64,000 nucleotides of DNA from Haloferax marisrubri (GCF_001469875.2 NZ_LOPW02000005.1:1-64000), one strand, 5' to 3'; counted from the stretch's first letter, positions 41,589-51,193 are shown. Numbers and translations are program-made. Notes: generated by a model not told the origin, from the sequence alone.

Positions 41589-43814
41589 ATGGATTGGATT
41601 ACGCACGAGGAGGACGTCTGGTTCGAATTCCGGGGCAATAGCCCCCACCAGCTCGTCCCCGGCCGATTTTACAAAGGCACCGTCGACGGGTACGCCGACT
41701 TCGGTGTCTTCGTCGACCTCGCTTCGAACGTGACCGGACTACTGCACCGCAGCGAACTCGACCGCCGCCTCGAATCCCTCGAATGGGAGCCGGGCGACGA
41801 GGTGTTCGTCCAGGTGAAGAACGTCCGCGACAACGGCAACATCGACCTCGGCTGGTCGATTCGCCAGTCCGACTCGGAGTTCCGCGGCGCTCGCATCCAC
41901 GACCCCGACGGCGACGCCGACGGCCAGCCGGTCGAGAAGGAAGCCGAGAGCAGCGGACCGGCGACGGTCAAGACGCGCCCGAAGACGGGCAAGACGACGA
42001 AGCCCGTCGGCGCGAGCACGTCGTCCGAGACGACCGAGTCCGAACCCGAACAGGAAGCCGAATCTGAGCCCGAACAGGAAGCCGAACCCGAACCCGAGCA
42101 GGACGCCGCGTCCGAGTCCGACGCCGGAGACGAAGACCGCGCGCCGACCGCCGGGGACGTCGTCGACGACATCGCCGCCAACGGCGAGTCCGAGCAGGAC
42201 GTCGAAGCGGAAGCGGAACCGGAGAGCGAGGCCGAGCCCGAATCGGAGCCCGAACAGGACGACACCGACGCCGAGCAGGACGTCGAGACCGAAGCTGACG
42301 CCGAGGACGACGAGGCAGAGCGCGTGACGCTCGCCAGCATCGACGACCGCGTCGGCGACGTGATTCGCGTCGAGGGCGAAATCGCAAGCGTCCGCCAGAC
42401 CGGCGGCCCGACGGTGTTCGAACTCCGCGACGAGACGGCCATCGCCGACTGCGCGGCCTTCGTCGAGGCCGGCGTCCGCGCGTACCCCGAAGTCGAAGTG
42501 GGCGACTACGTCCGCATCGACGGCGAGGTCGAGCGCCGCCGCGGCGAACTCCAGATAGAGACCGAGGAGCTGACGATTCTCGACGGCGACGAGGCCGACA
42601 CCGTGGCCCAGCGCCTCGCGGACGCCCTCTCGGACGAGGCCCGTCCGGACGCCGTCGCGCCCCTCGCGGCCCACGAGCCGGTCGCCGCCGTCGGCAAGTC
42701 GCTGCTCGACGCCGCGGAGGCCATCCGCCGCGCCGTCCTCGAATCGCGCCCCATCGTCGTTCGCCACACGGCCACCGCCGACGGCTACGTCGCCGGTGCC
42801 GCCGTCGAGCGCGCCGTGCTCCCGCTCATCCGCGCCGAGCACCCCCGCGACGACGCCGAGTACCACTACTTCACCCGTCGCCCGCTCGAGGAGGCCGTCT
42901 ACGGTATGGACGCCGCCACGAACGACGTGACGCGGATGCTCGAAGACCGCGACCGCCACGACGAGAAGCTCCCGCTCGTGCTTCTCCTCGGTGCCGGCTC
43001 GACCGCCGAGTCCCTCGACGGTCTCGGCCTGCTCGGCGTCTACGGCTCCGAGCGCGTCGTCGTCGACGCCGCGCCCGCCGACGACGAGGTCGCCGAGGAA
43101 GTCGACGTGCTCGTCAACCCCGCCCGCGAGGGAGCCGACGCCCGCGACCTCTCGGTCGGCGCGCTCGCCTCCACGCTTTCCGTCGCCGTCAACGAGGACA
43201 TCCGCGACGACGTGTCGCACCTCCCCGCCGTCAGCTACTGGGAGAACTGCCCGCAGCAGTACCTCGACCTCGCCGAGTCGCACGGCTTCGACGCCGACCG
43301 CGTCCGCGAACTCCGTGAGGCCGTCGCGCTGGAAGCCTACTACCAATCCTATCAGGACAAGCGCGAACTCATCGCCGACCTGCTGTTCGACGCCGACGAG
43401 GGCCTCGCCGGCCACGTCTCCGAGCAGTTCCGCATCAAGCTCGAAGACGAAATCGAGACGGCGCAGGCGAACCTCGAACGCCGCGACGTCGGTGCCATCT
43501 CCGCGGCCGTCCTCGACTCCGACGCCTACAGTCACCGCTTCGACTTCCCGCCGACGGGCCTGCTCGTGGACGAACTCCACCGCCGCACCCGCGAGGGTGA
43601 CGCCTTCGTGACCGTCGCGCTCGGCATGGACGAACTCTACCTGCGCTCGACGGGCGACCTCGACCTCCGCGCGGTCGTCGAATCGGCCGCCGAGAAAGCG
43701 CCCGCCGCCGGCCTTGCCGCCGCGGGCATCCGCGAAGGTCGTATCGAGTTCCTGACCGGCGCGCGCGACGAGGCGCTCGAAGCCGTCCTCGACGCCGCCG
43801 CCGAGCAGTTCTAA
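41589..43814 (+). CDS. RecJ/DHH-like protein with S1 and OB domains, active site degenerate
   Basis: 741 residues. An S1 RNA-binding domain (about 25-92) is followed by an acidic Glu/Pro/Gln repeat linker (about 150-245) and an OB fold (about 250-335). The DHH/RecJ-like region follows (about 365-741). In active RecJ the metal ligands lie in DADG, LD-x-G and DHH; here these read TATADG (394-399), LLLGAGS (465-471) and VVVDAAPADD (490-499), so most ligands are lost. Archaeal Cdc45/GAN proteins are RecJ-related, and some are non-catalytic replication factors. TTTTAGTT at about 41560 gives a leaderless ATG. Confidence 0.85.
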   Translation: MDWITHEEDVWFEFRGNSPHQLVPGRFYKGTVDGYADFGVFVDLASNVTGLLHRSELDRRLESLEWEPGDEVFVQVKNVRDNGNIDLGWSIRQSDSEFRGARIHDPDGDADGQPVEKEAESSGPATVKTRPKTGKTTKPVGASTSSETTESEPEQEAESEPEQEAEPEPEQDAASESDAGDEDRAPTAGDVVDDIAANGESEQDVEAEAEPESEAEPESEPEQDDTDAEQDVETEADAEDDEAERVTLASIDDRVGDVIRVEGEIASVRQTGGPTVFELRDETAIADCAAFVEAGVRAYPEVEVGDYVRIDGEVERRRGELQIETEELTILDGDEADTVAQRLADALSDEARPDAVAPLAAHEPVAAVGKSLLDAAEAIRRAVLESRPIVVRHTATADGYVAGAAVERAVLPLIRAEHPRDDAEYHYFTRRPLEEAVYGMDAATNDVTRMLEDRDRHDEKLPLVLLLGAGSTAESLDGLGLLGVYGSERVVVDAAPADDEVAEEVDVLVNPAREGADARDLSVGALASTLSVAVNEDIRDDVSHLPAVSYWENCPQQYLDLAESHGFDADRVRELREAVALEAYYQSYQDKRELIADLLFDADEGLAGHVSEQFRIKLEDEIETAQANLERRDVGAISAAVLDSDAYSHRFDFPPTGLLVDELHRRTREGDAFVTVALGMDELYLRSTGDLDLRAVVESAAEKAPAAGLAAAGIREGRIEFLTGARDEALEAVLDAAAEQF

Positions 43815-43911
43815 GCCGCAATCCAGACTCCTCCTCGCGCGGTTCGACGGAGGGCTGTATTCCAGCCTCCCGAGCGACACGCTTATCCACGAAACGACCC
43901 GATTCGCGCCC

Positions 43912-43953
43912 ATGAACCGCCACCACGTCGCCGAACGGGAGGTGTGTCCGTGA
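43912..43953 (+). CDS. 13-codon leader ORF upstream of elp3
   Basis: MNRHHVAEREVCP, with TATA-like GCTTATCC (43881-43888) 27 bases before its ATG, so translation can begin at the 5' end of the message. Its TGA overlaps the elp3 GTG (GTGA), and its codons for R-E-V hold GGGAGGTG, a Shine-Dalgarno for elp3. The same arrangement and length occur before psmA2. Confidence 0.5.
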   Translation: MNRHHVAEREVCP

Positions 43954-45602
43954 GCGCCGAGACCGAGACGGAGTCCGAGGCGTTCGAACGGACCTGCGAG
44001 GCGCTCGTTGAGCGCATCCTCGCGGGCGACGTCGACCGCGACGACCTCGAATCGGCAAAGCTCGACGCCTGTTCGGAACACTCCTCGCCGAAAGTCCCGA
44101 AGAACGCCGAGATTCTGCAGTACGCCCCGGAGGACCGCCGCGAGGAGGTCAAAGAGGTCGTTCAGCGCAAGCCCGTCCGCACCGCTTCCGGCGTCTCGCC
44201 GGTCGCCATCATGACCTCGCCGCACATGTGCCCCCACGGGAAGTGCCTCTACTGTCCCGGCGGGCCAGCCAGCGAGTTCTCCTCGTCGCAGTCGTACACG
44301 GGTCACGAGCCCGCGGCCGCCCGCGGCGTCCAGAACGACTACGACCCCTACGGGCAGGTCACGCTCCGCCTCGAACAGCTTCGACACATCGGCCACCCCG
44401 TGGACAAGGTCGAACTCATCTTGATGGGCGGAACGATGACCGCCCGGAGCCACGACTACCAGGAGTGGTTCGTCAAGCGGGCGCTCGAAGCCATGAACGA
44501 CTACGACCTCGACAAGGAACCGGAACCGGCCGAAGACCGGTCGTTCAAGCCCGACCCCGAGGATGTCGAGTTCAAGTACATCGAGGACGTCATCGCGGAA
44601 AACGAGACGAACGACATCCGCAACATCGGGACGACCTTCGAGACGAAGCCGGATTGGTGCGACCCCGAGCAGATAGACCGGATGCTCGATTTGGGCGCGA
44701 CGAAGGTCGAAGTCGGCGTCCAGACCACCTACGAGCGCATCAACCGCGAGATGCACCGTGGCCACGGCGTGCAGGCCTCCATCGACGCCAACCGCCGCCT
44801 CCGCGACTCGGCGTTCAAGGTCGGCTTCCACATGATGCCCGGCCAGCCGGGCATGACCAAGGAGATGTGTCTGGAGGACTTCCGTCAGCTGTTCGAAAAC
44901 AGCGACTGGCGGCCCGACTACCTCAAAATCTACCCGACGCTCATCGTCCGCGACACCATCACCTACGACATGTGGCGGCGCGACGAGTACGAACCGCTGA
45001 ACAACGAGGAGGCCGCCGACATCGTCGCGGAGGTCATGGGCATGATTCCGAAGTACACCCGCCTCCAGCGCGTCCAGCGGGACATCCCCGCGGACTTCAT
45101 CGACGCCGGCGTCTGGAAGTCGAACCTCCGGCAACTGGCCGCCCAGCGCGCCGAGGAACGAGGCATCGTCCAGCGGGACATCCGCGCCCGCGAGGTCGGC
45201 ATGAACGAGGCCGACCCGGACCCAGAGCGCATCGAACTCGACGTGATGACCTACGAGGTCGCCGGCGGGACCGAGCACTTCATCTCGTTCGAGGACCCCG
45301 TCGAGGACCTGCTGGTCGGCTTCTGTCGCCTCCGCTTCCCCGGCAACCCGGTCCGCCGCGAGCTTCAGGACGCGGCGCTCGTCCGCGAACTCCACGTGTA
45401 CGGCTCCGAGGCGGGCATCGGTGCCGACGGCGACTGGCAGCACAAGGGCTACGGGAAGAAGCTCCTCGCGCACGCCGAGGAACTGTCCCGAGACGCCGGC
45501 TACGACAAGATTTCGGTCATTTCGGGTATCGGCGTCCGGCAGTACTACAAGCAGAAACTCGGCTACCATCAGGACGGGCCGTACGTCTCGAAGCGGCTGT
45601 AA
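43950..45602 (+). CDS. elp3: tRNA uridine(34) 5-carboxymethylaminomethyl-modifying enzyme Elp3
   Basis: 550 residues. Radical SAM domain with C94-X4-C99-X2-C102 (CPHGKCLYC) and a C-terminal GNAT acetyltransferase domain (about 400-550, KGYGKKLLAHAEE). Elp3 uses acetyl-CoA and SAM radicals to modify the wobble uridine. Start: GTG 43950, preceded by GGGAGGTG; GTG 43944 two codons earlier is possible. It is probably coupled to the 13-codon leader ORF that overlaps it. Confidence 0.94.
   Translation: MSAETETESEAFERTCEALVERILAGDVDRDDLESAKLDACSEHSSPKVPKNAEILQYAPEDRREEVKEVVQRKPVRTASGVSPVAIMTSPHMCPHGKCLYCPGGPASEFSSSQSYTGHEPAAARGVQNDYDPYGQVTLRLEQLRHIGHPVDKVELILMGGTMTARSHDYQEWFVKRALEAMNDYDLDKEPEPAEDRSFKPDPEDVEFKYIEDVIAENETNDIRNIGTTFETKPDWCDPEQIDRMLDLGATKVEVGVQTTYERINREMHRGHGVQASIDANRRLRDSAFKVGFHMMPGQPGMTKEMCLEDFRQLFENSDWRPDYLKIYPTLIVRDTITYDMWRRDEYEPLNNEEAADIVAEVMGMIPKYTRLQRVQRDIPADFIDAGVWKSNLRQLAAQRAEERGIVQRDIRAREVGMNEADPDPERIELDVMTYEVAGGTEHFISFEDPVEDLLVGFCRLRFPGNPVRRELQDAALVRELHVYGSEAGIGADGDWQHKGYGKKLLAHAEELSRDAGYDKISVISGIGVRQYYKQKLGYHQDGPYVSKRL
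45576..45601. repeat. 26-bp direct repeat, copy within elp3 3' end
   Basis: Bases 45576-45601 cover the last codons of elp3 and the first base of its stop. The identical 26 bases recur at 45722-45747, 146 bases downstream, outside the gene. Confidence 0.8.
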
Positions 45603-45834
45603 GGAATAGTTGGATTTTTGGTCCACCGTGAGGCTGACCCTCACGAGCCTTCGGTCGCAGTCGCTCCCGAAGACAGATTTTTGCGAGACGAGCGAAGCGA
45701 GTCTCGGAAAAAGGTGGGACTGGGCCGTACGTCTCGAAGCGGCTGTAGCCGACGTGAATTCTCCGTCGACTGATTCTCACTCCTGAGTGTCGCTCCGTCA
45801 CGCTTTTACTTTCTGGCCCACCGCACACGGTAGG
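45603..45834. other. intergenic repeat region with two hairpins
   Basis: Holds hairpin CGTGAGG/CCTCACG (45627-45633, 45639-45645) and hairpin CGAGAC/GTCTCG (45684-45689, 45701-45706), the latter bordered by TTTTT and AAAAA (45678-45711). The repeat copy at 45722-45747 follows. The CTTTTACTTTC at about 45802-45812 is the promoter of the MscS gene. No gene is present. Confidence 0.6.
45722..45747. repeat. 26-bp direct repeat, intergenic copy
   Basis: Exact copy of the elp3 3' end (45576-45601), left by a local duplication or by a small inserted element between the copies. Confidence 0.8.
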
Positions 45835-47058
45835 ATGGCACCACAGGGGGGTGCGGCGGGTTCGGGGCAGGTGGCGACGTGGCTTCAGGACCTCCGCTCG
45901 ACGCTCGTACAGTTCGTTTCGACAGAAGAACGACTCGGCATCTCGGCGGCGCTCGTGGCGCTCGCGCTCGGTATCGCGGTCTTTCTCGCGCCGCGGCTCG
46001 TCTCGCGGGCGACCGCCGAGTTCCGAACGCGGGTGCTGGCCCACCCGCGGGTACCGGACGCCGTCACCGACGCGGCGTGGCTGTTCCCCGCGACGGTCAT
46101 CGTTCGGACGCTCCAACTCGCCGTGTTCGTCGTCGCGACGCTGTCGCTGTTGCTCCTCTGGGGGTACACCGGCCTCGCCGCGGACCTCACCGAGGTCCTC
46201 GCGGTCGCGGTGCCGAACGCCGCGAAACTCGGGGCTACGGTCGCGCTGTTCGCGGGGGCGCTCGTCGGGACGAACGTCCTCGAAGAGAAACTGGACTCCT
46301 ACGCAACCGCATCGGACAACATCAACGCCCACCAGCAGGGCATCGTCTTCCGCGTCCTCCAACTGGTCGTCCTCCTCGCGGTCGGGATGGCGGCGCTCAC
46401 GGTCTGGCAGGTCAGAATCGGCGGCCTGCTCGTCGGCGCGGGATTCCTCGGCATCGTGGTCGGCATGGCCGCGAGACAGACCCTCGGGTCGCTCATCGCG
46501 GGCTTCGTGCTGATGTTCTCTCGGCCGTTCGAACTCGGCGACTGGGTGGAGATAGACGACGCCGAGGGCATCGTCACCGACATCACCATCATCAACACCC
46601 GGCTGAGCAACGCCGACGGTGAGACGGTCGTCTTCCCCAACGACCGCGTGACGAACGCGAAGATAACCAACCGGACGAAGCGCAACCGTCTCCGGCTCCG
46701 CCTCGACGTGGGCATCGACTACGAGGCGGACATCGAACACGCCGAGTCGGTGGCGGAGGAGGCGCTTTCCGGTCTCCAGTTCGTCGAGGAGGTGCCGAAA
46801 CCGCAGGTGATGCCGACGACGTTCGGCGACTCGTCAATCGGGCTCCAACTCCGGTTTTGGATTACGAACCCCTCGGCCCCGCGCCGGGCGCAGGCGAAAG
46901 CCGAGGTGCTTCGGAGCGTGAAACTCGCGTTCGACCGCGAGGGAATCAAGATTCCCTACCCCCAGCGCGAACTGCTCGCCCGCGAGGAGGCCGACGGCTT
47001 CCAGTTGCGGGAGGACCGTCGCAGTCGGCCGGTGGAGAAGTCGGTCTCGGAGGACTAG
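45835..47058 (+). CDS. mechanosensitive ion channel, MscS family
   Basis: 407 residues. Four or five N-terminal helices, then the pore helix and cytoplasmic vestibule: GAGFLGIVVGMAARQTLGSLIAGFVLMFSRPFELGDWVEI is the family core, followed by the beta and alpha/beta domains (VFPNDRVTNAKITN). It releases osmolytes under hypo-osmotic shock. ATG 45835 is supported by a TATA-like box about 27 bases upstream. Confidence 0.92.
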   Translation: MAPQGGAAGSGQVATWLQDLRSTLVQFVSTEERLGISAALVALALGIAVFLAPRLVSRATAEFRTRVLAHPRVPDAVTDAAWLFPATVIVRTLQLAVFVVATLSLLLLWGYTGLAADLTEVLAVAVPNAAKLGATVALFAGALVGTNVLEEKLDSYATASDNINAHQQGIVFRVLQLVVLLAVGMAALTVWQVRIGGLLVGAGFLGIVVGMAARQTLGSLIAGFVLMFSRPFELGDWVEIDDAEGIVTDITIINTRLSNADGETVVFPNDRVTNAKITNRTKRNRLRLRLDVGIDYEADIEHAESVAEEALSGLQFVEEVPKPQVMPTTFGDSSIGLQLRFWITNPSAPRRAQAKAEVLRSVKLAFDREGIKIPYPQRELLAREEADGFQLREDRRSRPVEKSVSED

Positions 47059-47065
47059 GCGTCGG

Positions 47066-47509
47066 CTACAGCGACTTCCGCATCTCGACGTGCGGGATGC
47101 CGGCCTCGTCGAACTCGTCGCTCGTCGTCTCGTAGTCGAGGCCGTGGTAGAACCCTTCTGCCGTAGTTTGGCCGTGGAGGAGAAGCGAGTCGAACCCGCG
47201 CTCGCGCGCCTCTGTTTCGAGCGCGTCCATGAGTCGCCGCCCCCAGCCCTCGCCGCGGGCCGAGTCGAGAACGGCGACGCGCTCGACTTTGCCGACGCCG
47301 GGTTCGTACTCGCGCAGGCGGGCCGCGCCGACCGGGTCGCCGTCGCGGTAGGCGACGAAGTGGACCGCCTCGGCGTCGGGGTCGTCGTGCTCGTCCCACT
47401 CCAGTTCCTCGTCGACGCCCTGTTCGTCCACGAAGACGGCCTTTCGGACGGCGAAGGCGTCGTCACGTTCGCCCTCGGTGACCGCCACGCGGACATCGGA
47501 TTCGCTCAT
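47066..47509 (-). CDS. GNAT N-acetyltransferase
   Basis: 147 residues. ElaA-like GNAT pattern: RVAVTEGERDDAFAVRKAVFVDEQGV, VERVAVLDSARGEGWGRRLMDALE (acetyl-CoA loop) and GFYHGLDYETTSDEFDEAGIPHVEM. Substrate unknown. Start MSESDVRVAV at 47509. It converges with the MscS gene. Confidence 0.87.
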   Translation of the reverse strand: MSESDVRVAVTEGERDDAFAVRKAVFVDEQGVDEELEWDEHDDPDAEAVHFVAYRDGDPVGAARLREYEPGVGKVERVAVLDSARGEGWGRRLMDALETEARERGFDSLLLHGQTTAEGFYHGLDYETTSDEFDEAGIPHVEMRKSL

Positions 47510-47626
47510 GAGGGCAGTTCCGCGGGCGACTACCTGACGATTGCGGAGCGAGTTTCTCATGTCGGACTCGCGAGCCTCGGGTTTGCGCTCGCTTCGCGCT
47601 CGTTTCGCGCTCGGCTTCGGCGGGTG

Positions 47627-48976
47627 CTACACCGTCGCTCGCGTACTGTCGTCGGCCTGACTCCGCGCCGCCTCGCCGCCGAGCGCCCAGCCGAGTCGGT
47701 AGACGAGCGATCCGGTCGCGAGCGTCACCAGCACCCAGACGACGAGCAGCAGGCCGACGAACAGGACACCGTAGCCGCCGAAGGGGACCAGCGGAAGCGC
47801 GAAGACCACCGGCGCGGCGACGATGGCGAGCGACAGCGGGCGCGTGTCGCCGTCGCGCCGGGCCGCGTAGCCGAGGGGGAGAAACAGCACGACTGCGCCC
47901 GCTAACGCGAGCGCGCTGAGCGAGAACCACGGGTTCGCCCCCGGCATCGCAATCGCGGTGGCGACCGCGAGCGCGACCTGCGGCCCGACGGTCGCGGCGA
48001 CGAGGCGACGGAACCCGAGCGCCCCGGGCCGGACCGCCGAGACGACGCCGAACGCGACCAGTTGGAGGGCGAGGAGCCACGCCATCGCGGCGACGCTCCC
48101 GGAGAGCGCCCGGACGACGAGGAGACAGAGGCCCCACATGACGCCGAGTCCCGCGACGACGGGGCCGAAGCGCCGCGCGCCCCGGTCGCCGTCGAACCGG
48201 CGGTCGAAGTGCCGGATGAGGAGGACGCCGATGGTGAGCACGAGCGTCGGGACGAACGCGACCCACGCGACGTTCGTGAGGACGCCGGGCCCCGAGTCGG
48301 CGGCGAGGCTGGCGTAGGCCGCGGCCGTAGTCGCCAGTCCAGCGTCGGGGCCGAACGTGAGGTACGTCTGGCTCCCGACGCTCGACGCGTCCCCGTCGTC
48401 GGCGCTCCAGACGGCGGCCGTCTCGTTGGCCCGAATCCCGGGGGGCGCGGTGAGGAGCGCCGACCTCTCGGGGCCGGTCACGGTGAATCGGTCGGCGTCG
48501 ACGTAGACGGTGCCTCTGACGCCGTCGTCGTGGAAGTAGTCCACGACCAGCACGTCGCCGTAGCCGCGATGCGCCATCTCGGGCACCTCGAAGGTCACGA
48601 CCGCGGTGTCGCCGTCCATCCGGGTTTCGAGGCGTCTGCGGTCGTCGGTGAACACGCGGTAGTCGTCGAACGTCCGGCGGACGACGCGGTCGAGTTGTTC
48701 GGGGTTCTCGCGGAACGTCGCGGCCGACTCGCCGTCGAGTTCGACGCGGGCAGTCCACGCGCCGACGCCGTCGTCGCCGACGCGGACTCGGAGCGCGCTC
48801 GATTCGACGGTGAGCGGGACGCCGGCGTCGTCTCCCGCTTCTTCGAACGTCTCGCCGCAGACGCCGCAGACGGCCTCGGGCGGGGGTCGCCCTTCGGCGG
48901 TGACGCTCCCGGCGGGGAGCGCGGCAAACGCGACGAGGAGGGCGAGCGCGGCGAGAGCGAGGGCTCGGAGACGCAT
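47627..48976 (-). CDS. exported multi-pass membrane protein of unknown function
   Basis: 449 residues. Sec-type signal peptide (1-27), then CGVCGE (CxxC, about 37-40) and a beta-rich extracytoplasmic domain to about 230, then seven or eight membrane helices to the C-terminus. No enzyme motif. The N-terminal CxxC may bind metal or form a disulfide outside the membrane. Confidence 0.75.
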   Translation of the reverse strand: MRLRALALAALALLVAFAALPAGSVTAEGRPPPEAVCGVCGETFEEAGDDAGVPLTVESSALRVRVGDDGVGAWTARVELDGESAATFRENPEQLDRVVRRTFDDYRVFTDDRRRLETRMDGDTAVVTFEVPEMAHRGYGDVLVVDYFHDDGVRGTVYVDADRFTVTGPERSALLTAPPGIRANETAAVWSADDGDASSVGSQTYLTFGPDAGLATTAAAYASLAADSGPGVLTNVAWVAFVPTLVLTIGVLLIRHFDRRFDGDRGARRFGPVVAGLGVMWGLCLLVVRALSGSVAAMAWLLALQLVAFGVVSAVRPGALGFRRLVAATVGPQVALAVATAIAMPGANPWFSLSALALAGAVVLFLPLGYAARRDGDTRPLSLAIVAAPVVFALPLVPFGGYGVLFVGLLLVVWVLVTLATGSLVYRLGWALGGEAARSQADDSTRATV

Positions 48977-49084
48977 TCACCGAATAAATTCTGTTTGGCT
49001 GATAAGTATCTTCTCCCCGATTCGGGCGGGCGTCGCATTCGCGGAAACGACACCCCTTTTCGTTCGCCGACAAAAAGCGAGTCC

Positions 49085-51193
49085 ATGGACCCGAAGCGGG
49101 AACTCACGAGCGTCGACCTCGCGGCCCTCGTCACCGAGTTGAACCGGTACGAGGGCGCGAAGGTCGACAAGGCGTACCTCTACGGCGACGACCTGCTTCG
49201 CCTCAAGATGCGGGACTTCGACCGCGGGCGGCTCGAACTCCTCCTCGAAGTGGGCGAGATAAAGCGCGCGCACCTCGCCGCACAGGAGCACGTGCCGGAC
49301 GCCCCCGGTCGGCCGCCGAACTTCGCGATGATGCTCAGAAACCGGCTCAACGGGGCCGACTTCGCGGGCGTCGAGCAGTACGAGTTCGACCGCATCCTCA
49401 CGTTCACGTTCGAACGCGGCGACGAGAACACGAAAATCGTCGTCGAGCTGTTCGGACAGGGCAACATCGCGGTGCTCGACGAGACGGGCGAAGTCGTCCG
49501 CAGTCTGGAGACGGTGCGGCTCAAGTCGCGGACGGTCGCGCCGGGGTCGCAGTACGAGTACCCCGCCTCGCGGCTCGACCCCCTCACCGTCAGCCGCGAC
49601 GCCCTCGGCCGGAACATGGAGCAGTCCGACACCGACGTGGTGCGGACGCTCGCCACCCAGTTGAACCTCGGCGGCCTCTACGCCGAGGAACTGTGTACCC
49701 GCGCCGGCGTGGAGAAGACGCTCGACATCGCCGACGCCACCGCCGACGACTACGACGACATCTACGACGCCATCTTCGACCTCCGCCAGCAGGTGCGCTC
49801 CGGGGAGTTCGACCCACGGCTCTACCTCGACGACGACGGCGAGGTCGTGGACGTGACGCCCTTCCCCCTGCGCGAACACCAGAACGCCGGGCTGGACGAG
49901 GAGGCCTACGACACGTTCAACGACGCGCTCGACGAGTACTTCTTCCGGCTCGACCTGACCGCCGACGAGCAGGAGGCGACCTCTGACCGCCCGGACTTCG
50001 AGGAGCAAATCGCCAAACAACAGCGCATCATCGACCAGCAGGAGGGCGCGATAGAGGGCTTCGAACAGCAGGCCGAAGACGAGCGCGAGCGCGCCGAACT
50101 GCTGTACGCCAACTACGACCTCGTCGACGACGTGCTCTCGACCGTCCGCGGCGCGCGCGAGGAGGGCGTCCCGTGGGACGACATCGCCACGACGCTGGAG
50201 GAGGGAGCCGAACAGGGCATCCCCGAGGCCGAGGCCGTCACGAACGTCGACGGCGCGAACGGCACGGTCACCATCGAACTCGACGACGCGACCGTCACCC
50301 TCGACGTGTCGATGGGTGTCGAGAAGAACGCCGACCGCCTCTACACCGAGGCCAAGCGCATCCAGGAGAAAAAGGAGGGCGCGCTGGCGGCCATCGAAGA
50401 CACCCGCGAGGAGTTAGAGGCCGTAAAGAAGCGCCGCGACGAGTGGGAGGCCGACGACGACGAGGACGACGAGGACGACGAAGACGAAGAGCCGGAGGAG
50501 ACAGACTGGCTCGCGCTCGACTCGGTGCCCGTCAAGTCCACGGAACACTGGTTCGAGCGGTTCCGCTGGTTCCACACCTCCAGCGGCTACCTCGTCGTCG
50601 GCGGGCGCAACGCCGACCAAAACGAGGAGCTAGTGAAGAAGTACATGAGCAAGCACGACCGCTTCTTCCACACGCAGGCCCACGGGGGGCCGGTCACGCT
50701 CCTGAAGGCGACGGGGCCGAGCGAACCCGCGCAGGCGGTCGACTTCTCCGACGAGACGCTCCGCGAGGCCGCGCAGTTCGCCGTCTCGTACTCCTCCATC
50801 TGGAAGGAGGGCCGCTTCGCCGACGACGCCTACATGGTCGAGCCCTCGCAGGTGTCGAAGACGCCCGAGTCCGGCGAGTACATCGAAAAGGGGAGCTTCG
50901 TCATCCGCGGCGACCGCGAGTACTTCGAGGACGTGGCCGCGAAGGTCGCGGTCGGCATCCAATGCGAGGACGAGACGCGGGTCATCGGCGGCCCGCCGTC
51001 GGCAATCGAGACGCGCGCGGAGACGACGCTGACGCTCACGCCGGGGCAGTACGCCCAGAACGACGCCGCGAAACTGTGTTATCGCCGGCTCCGCGAGCGC
51101 TTCGCCGACAAGTCGTTCGTCAGAAAAATCGCATCACCCGACCAGATTCAGGAGTTCCTCCCGCCGGGCGGGAGCGATATCGTCGACGAGTGA
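49085..51193 (+). CDS. rqcH: RqcH/NFACT ribosome quality-control protein
   Basis: 702 residues. NFACT-N domain (about 1-190, with GRPPNFAMMLRNRL), HhH-like segment, two coiled coils (about 290-340 and 415-455), a very acidic loop (DDDEDDEDDEDEEPEE, about 456-471) and NFACT-R (DUF814) at about 480-600 with SGYLVVGGRNADQNEELVKKYM. RqcH/Rqc2 binds stalled large subunits and recruits Ala-tRNA to tail the nascent chain. ATG 49085 sits 28 bases from a TTTTCG box. pelA, also ribosome rescue, lies 1.7 kb downstream. Confidence 0.92.
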   Translation: MDPKRELTSVDLAALVTELNRYEGAKVDKAYLYGDDLLRLKMRDFDRGRLELLLEVGEIKRAHLAAQEHVPDAPGRPPNFAMMLRNRLNGADFAGVEQYEFDRILTFTFERGDENTKIVVELFGQGNIAVLDETGEVVRSLETVRLKSRTVAPGSQYEYPASRLDPLTVSRDALGRNMEQSDTDVVRTLATQLNLGGLYAEELCTRAGVEKTLDIADATADDYDDIYDAIFDLRQQVRSGEFDPRLYLDDDGEVVDVTPFPLREHQNAGLDEEAYDTFNDALDEYFFRLDLTADEQEATSDRPDFEEQIAKQQRIIDQQEGAIEGFEQQAEDERERAELLYANYDLVDDVLSTVRGAREEGVPWDDIATTLEEGAEQGIPEAEAVTNVDGANGTVTIELDDATVTLDVSMGVEKNADRLYTEAKRIQEKKEGALAAIEDTREELEAVKKRRDEWEADDDEDDEDDEDEEPEETDWLALDSVPVKSTEHWFERFRWFHTSSGYLVVGGRNADQNEELVKKYMSKHDRFFHTQAHGGPVTLLKATGPSEPAQAVDFSDETLREAAQFAVSYSSIWKEGRFADDAYMVEPSQVSKTPESGEYIEKGSFVIRGDREYFEDVAAKVAVGIQCEDETRVIGGPPSAIETRAETTLTLTPGQYAQNDAAKLCYRRLRERFADKSFVRKIASPDQIQEFLPPGGSDIVDE

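Noticed and set aside
41739-45644. A 1301-codon open frame on the minus strand opposite the RecJ-like and elp3 genes.
   Set aside because: It mirrors two well-supported genes and comes from GC-rich codon third positions. Its translation has no domain and is unlike haloarchaeal proteins.
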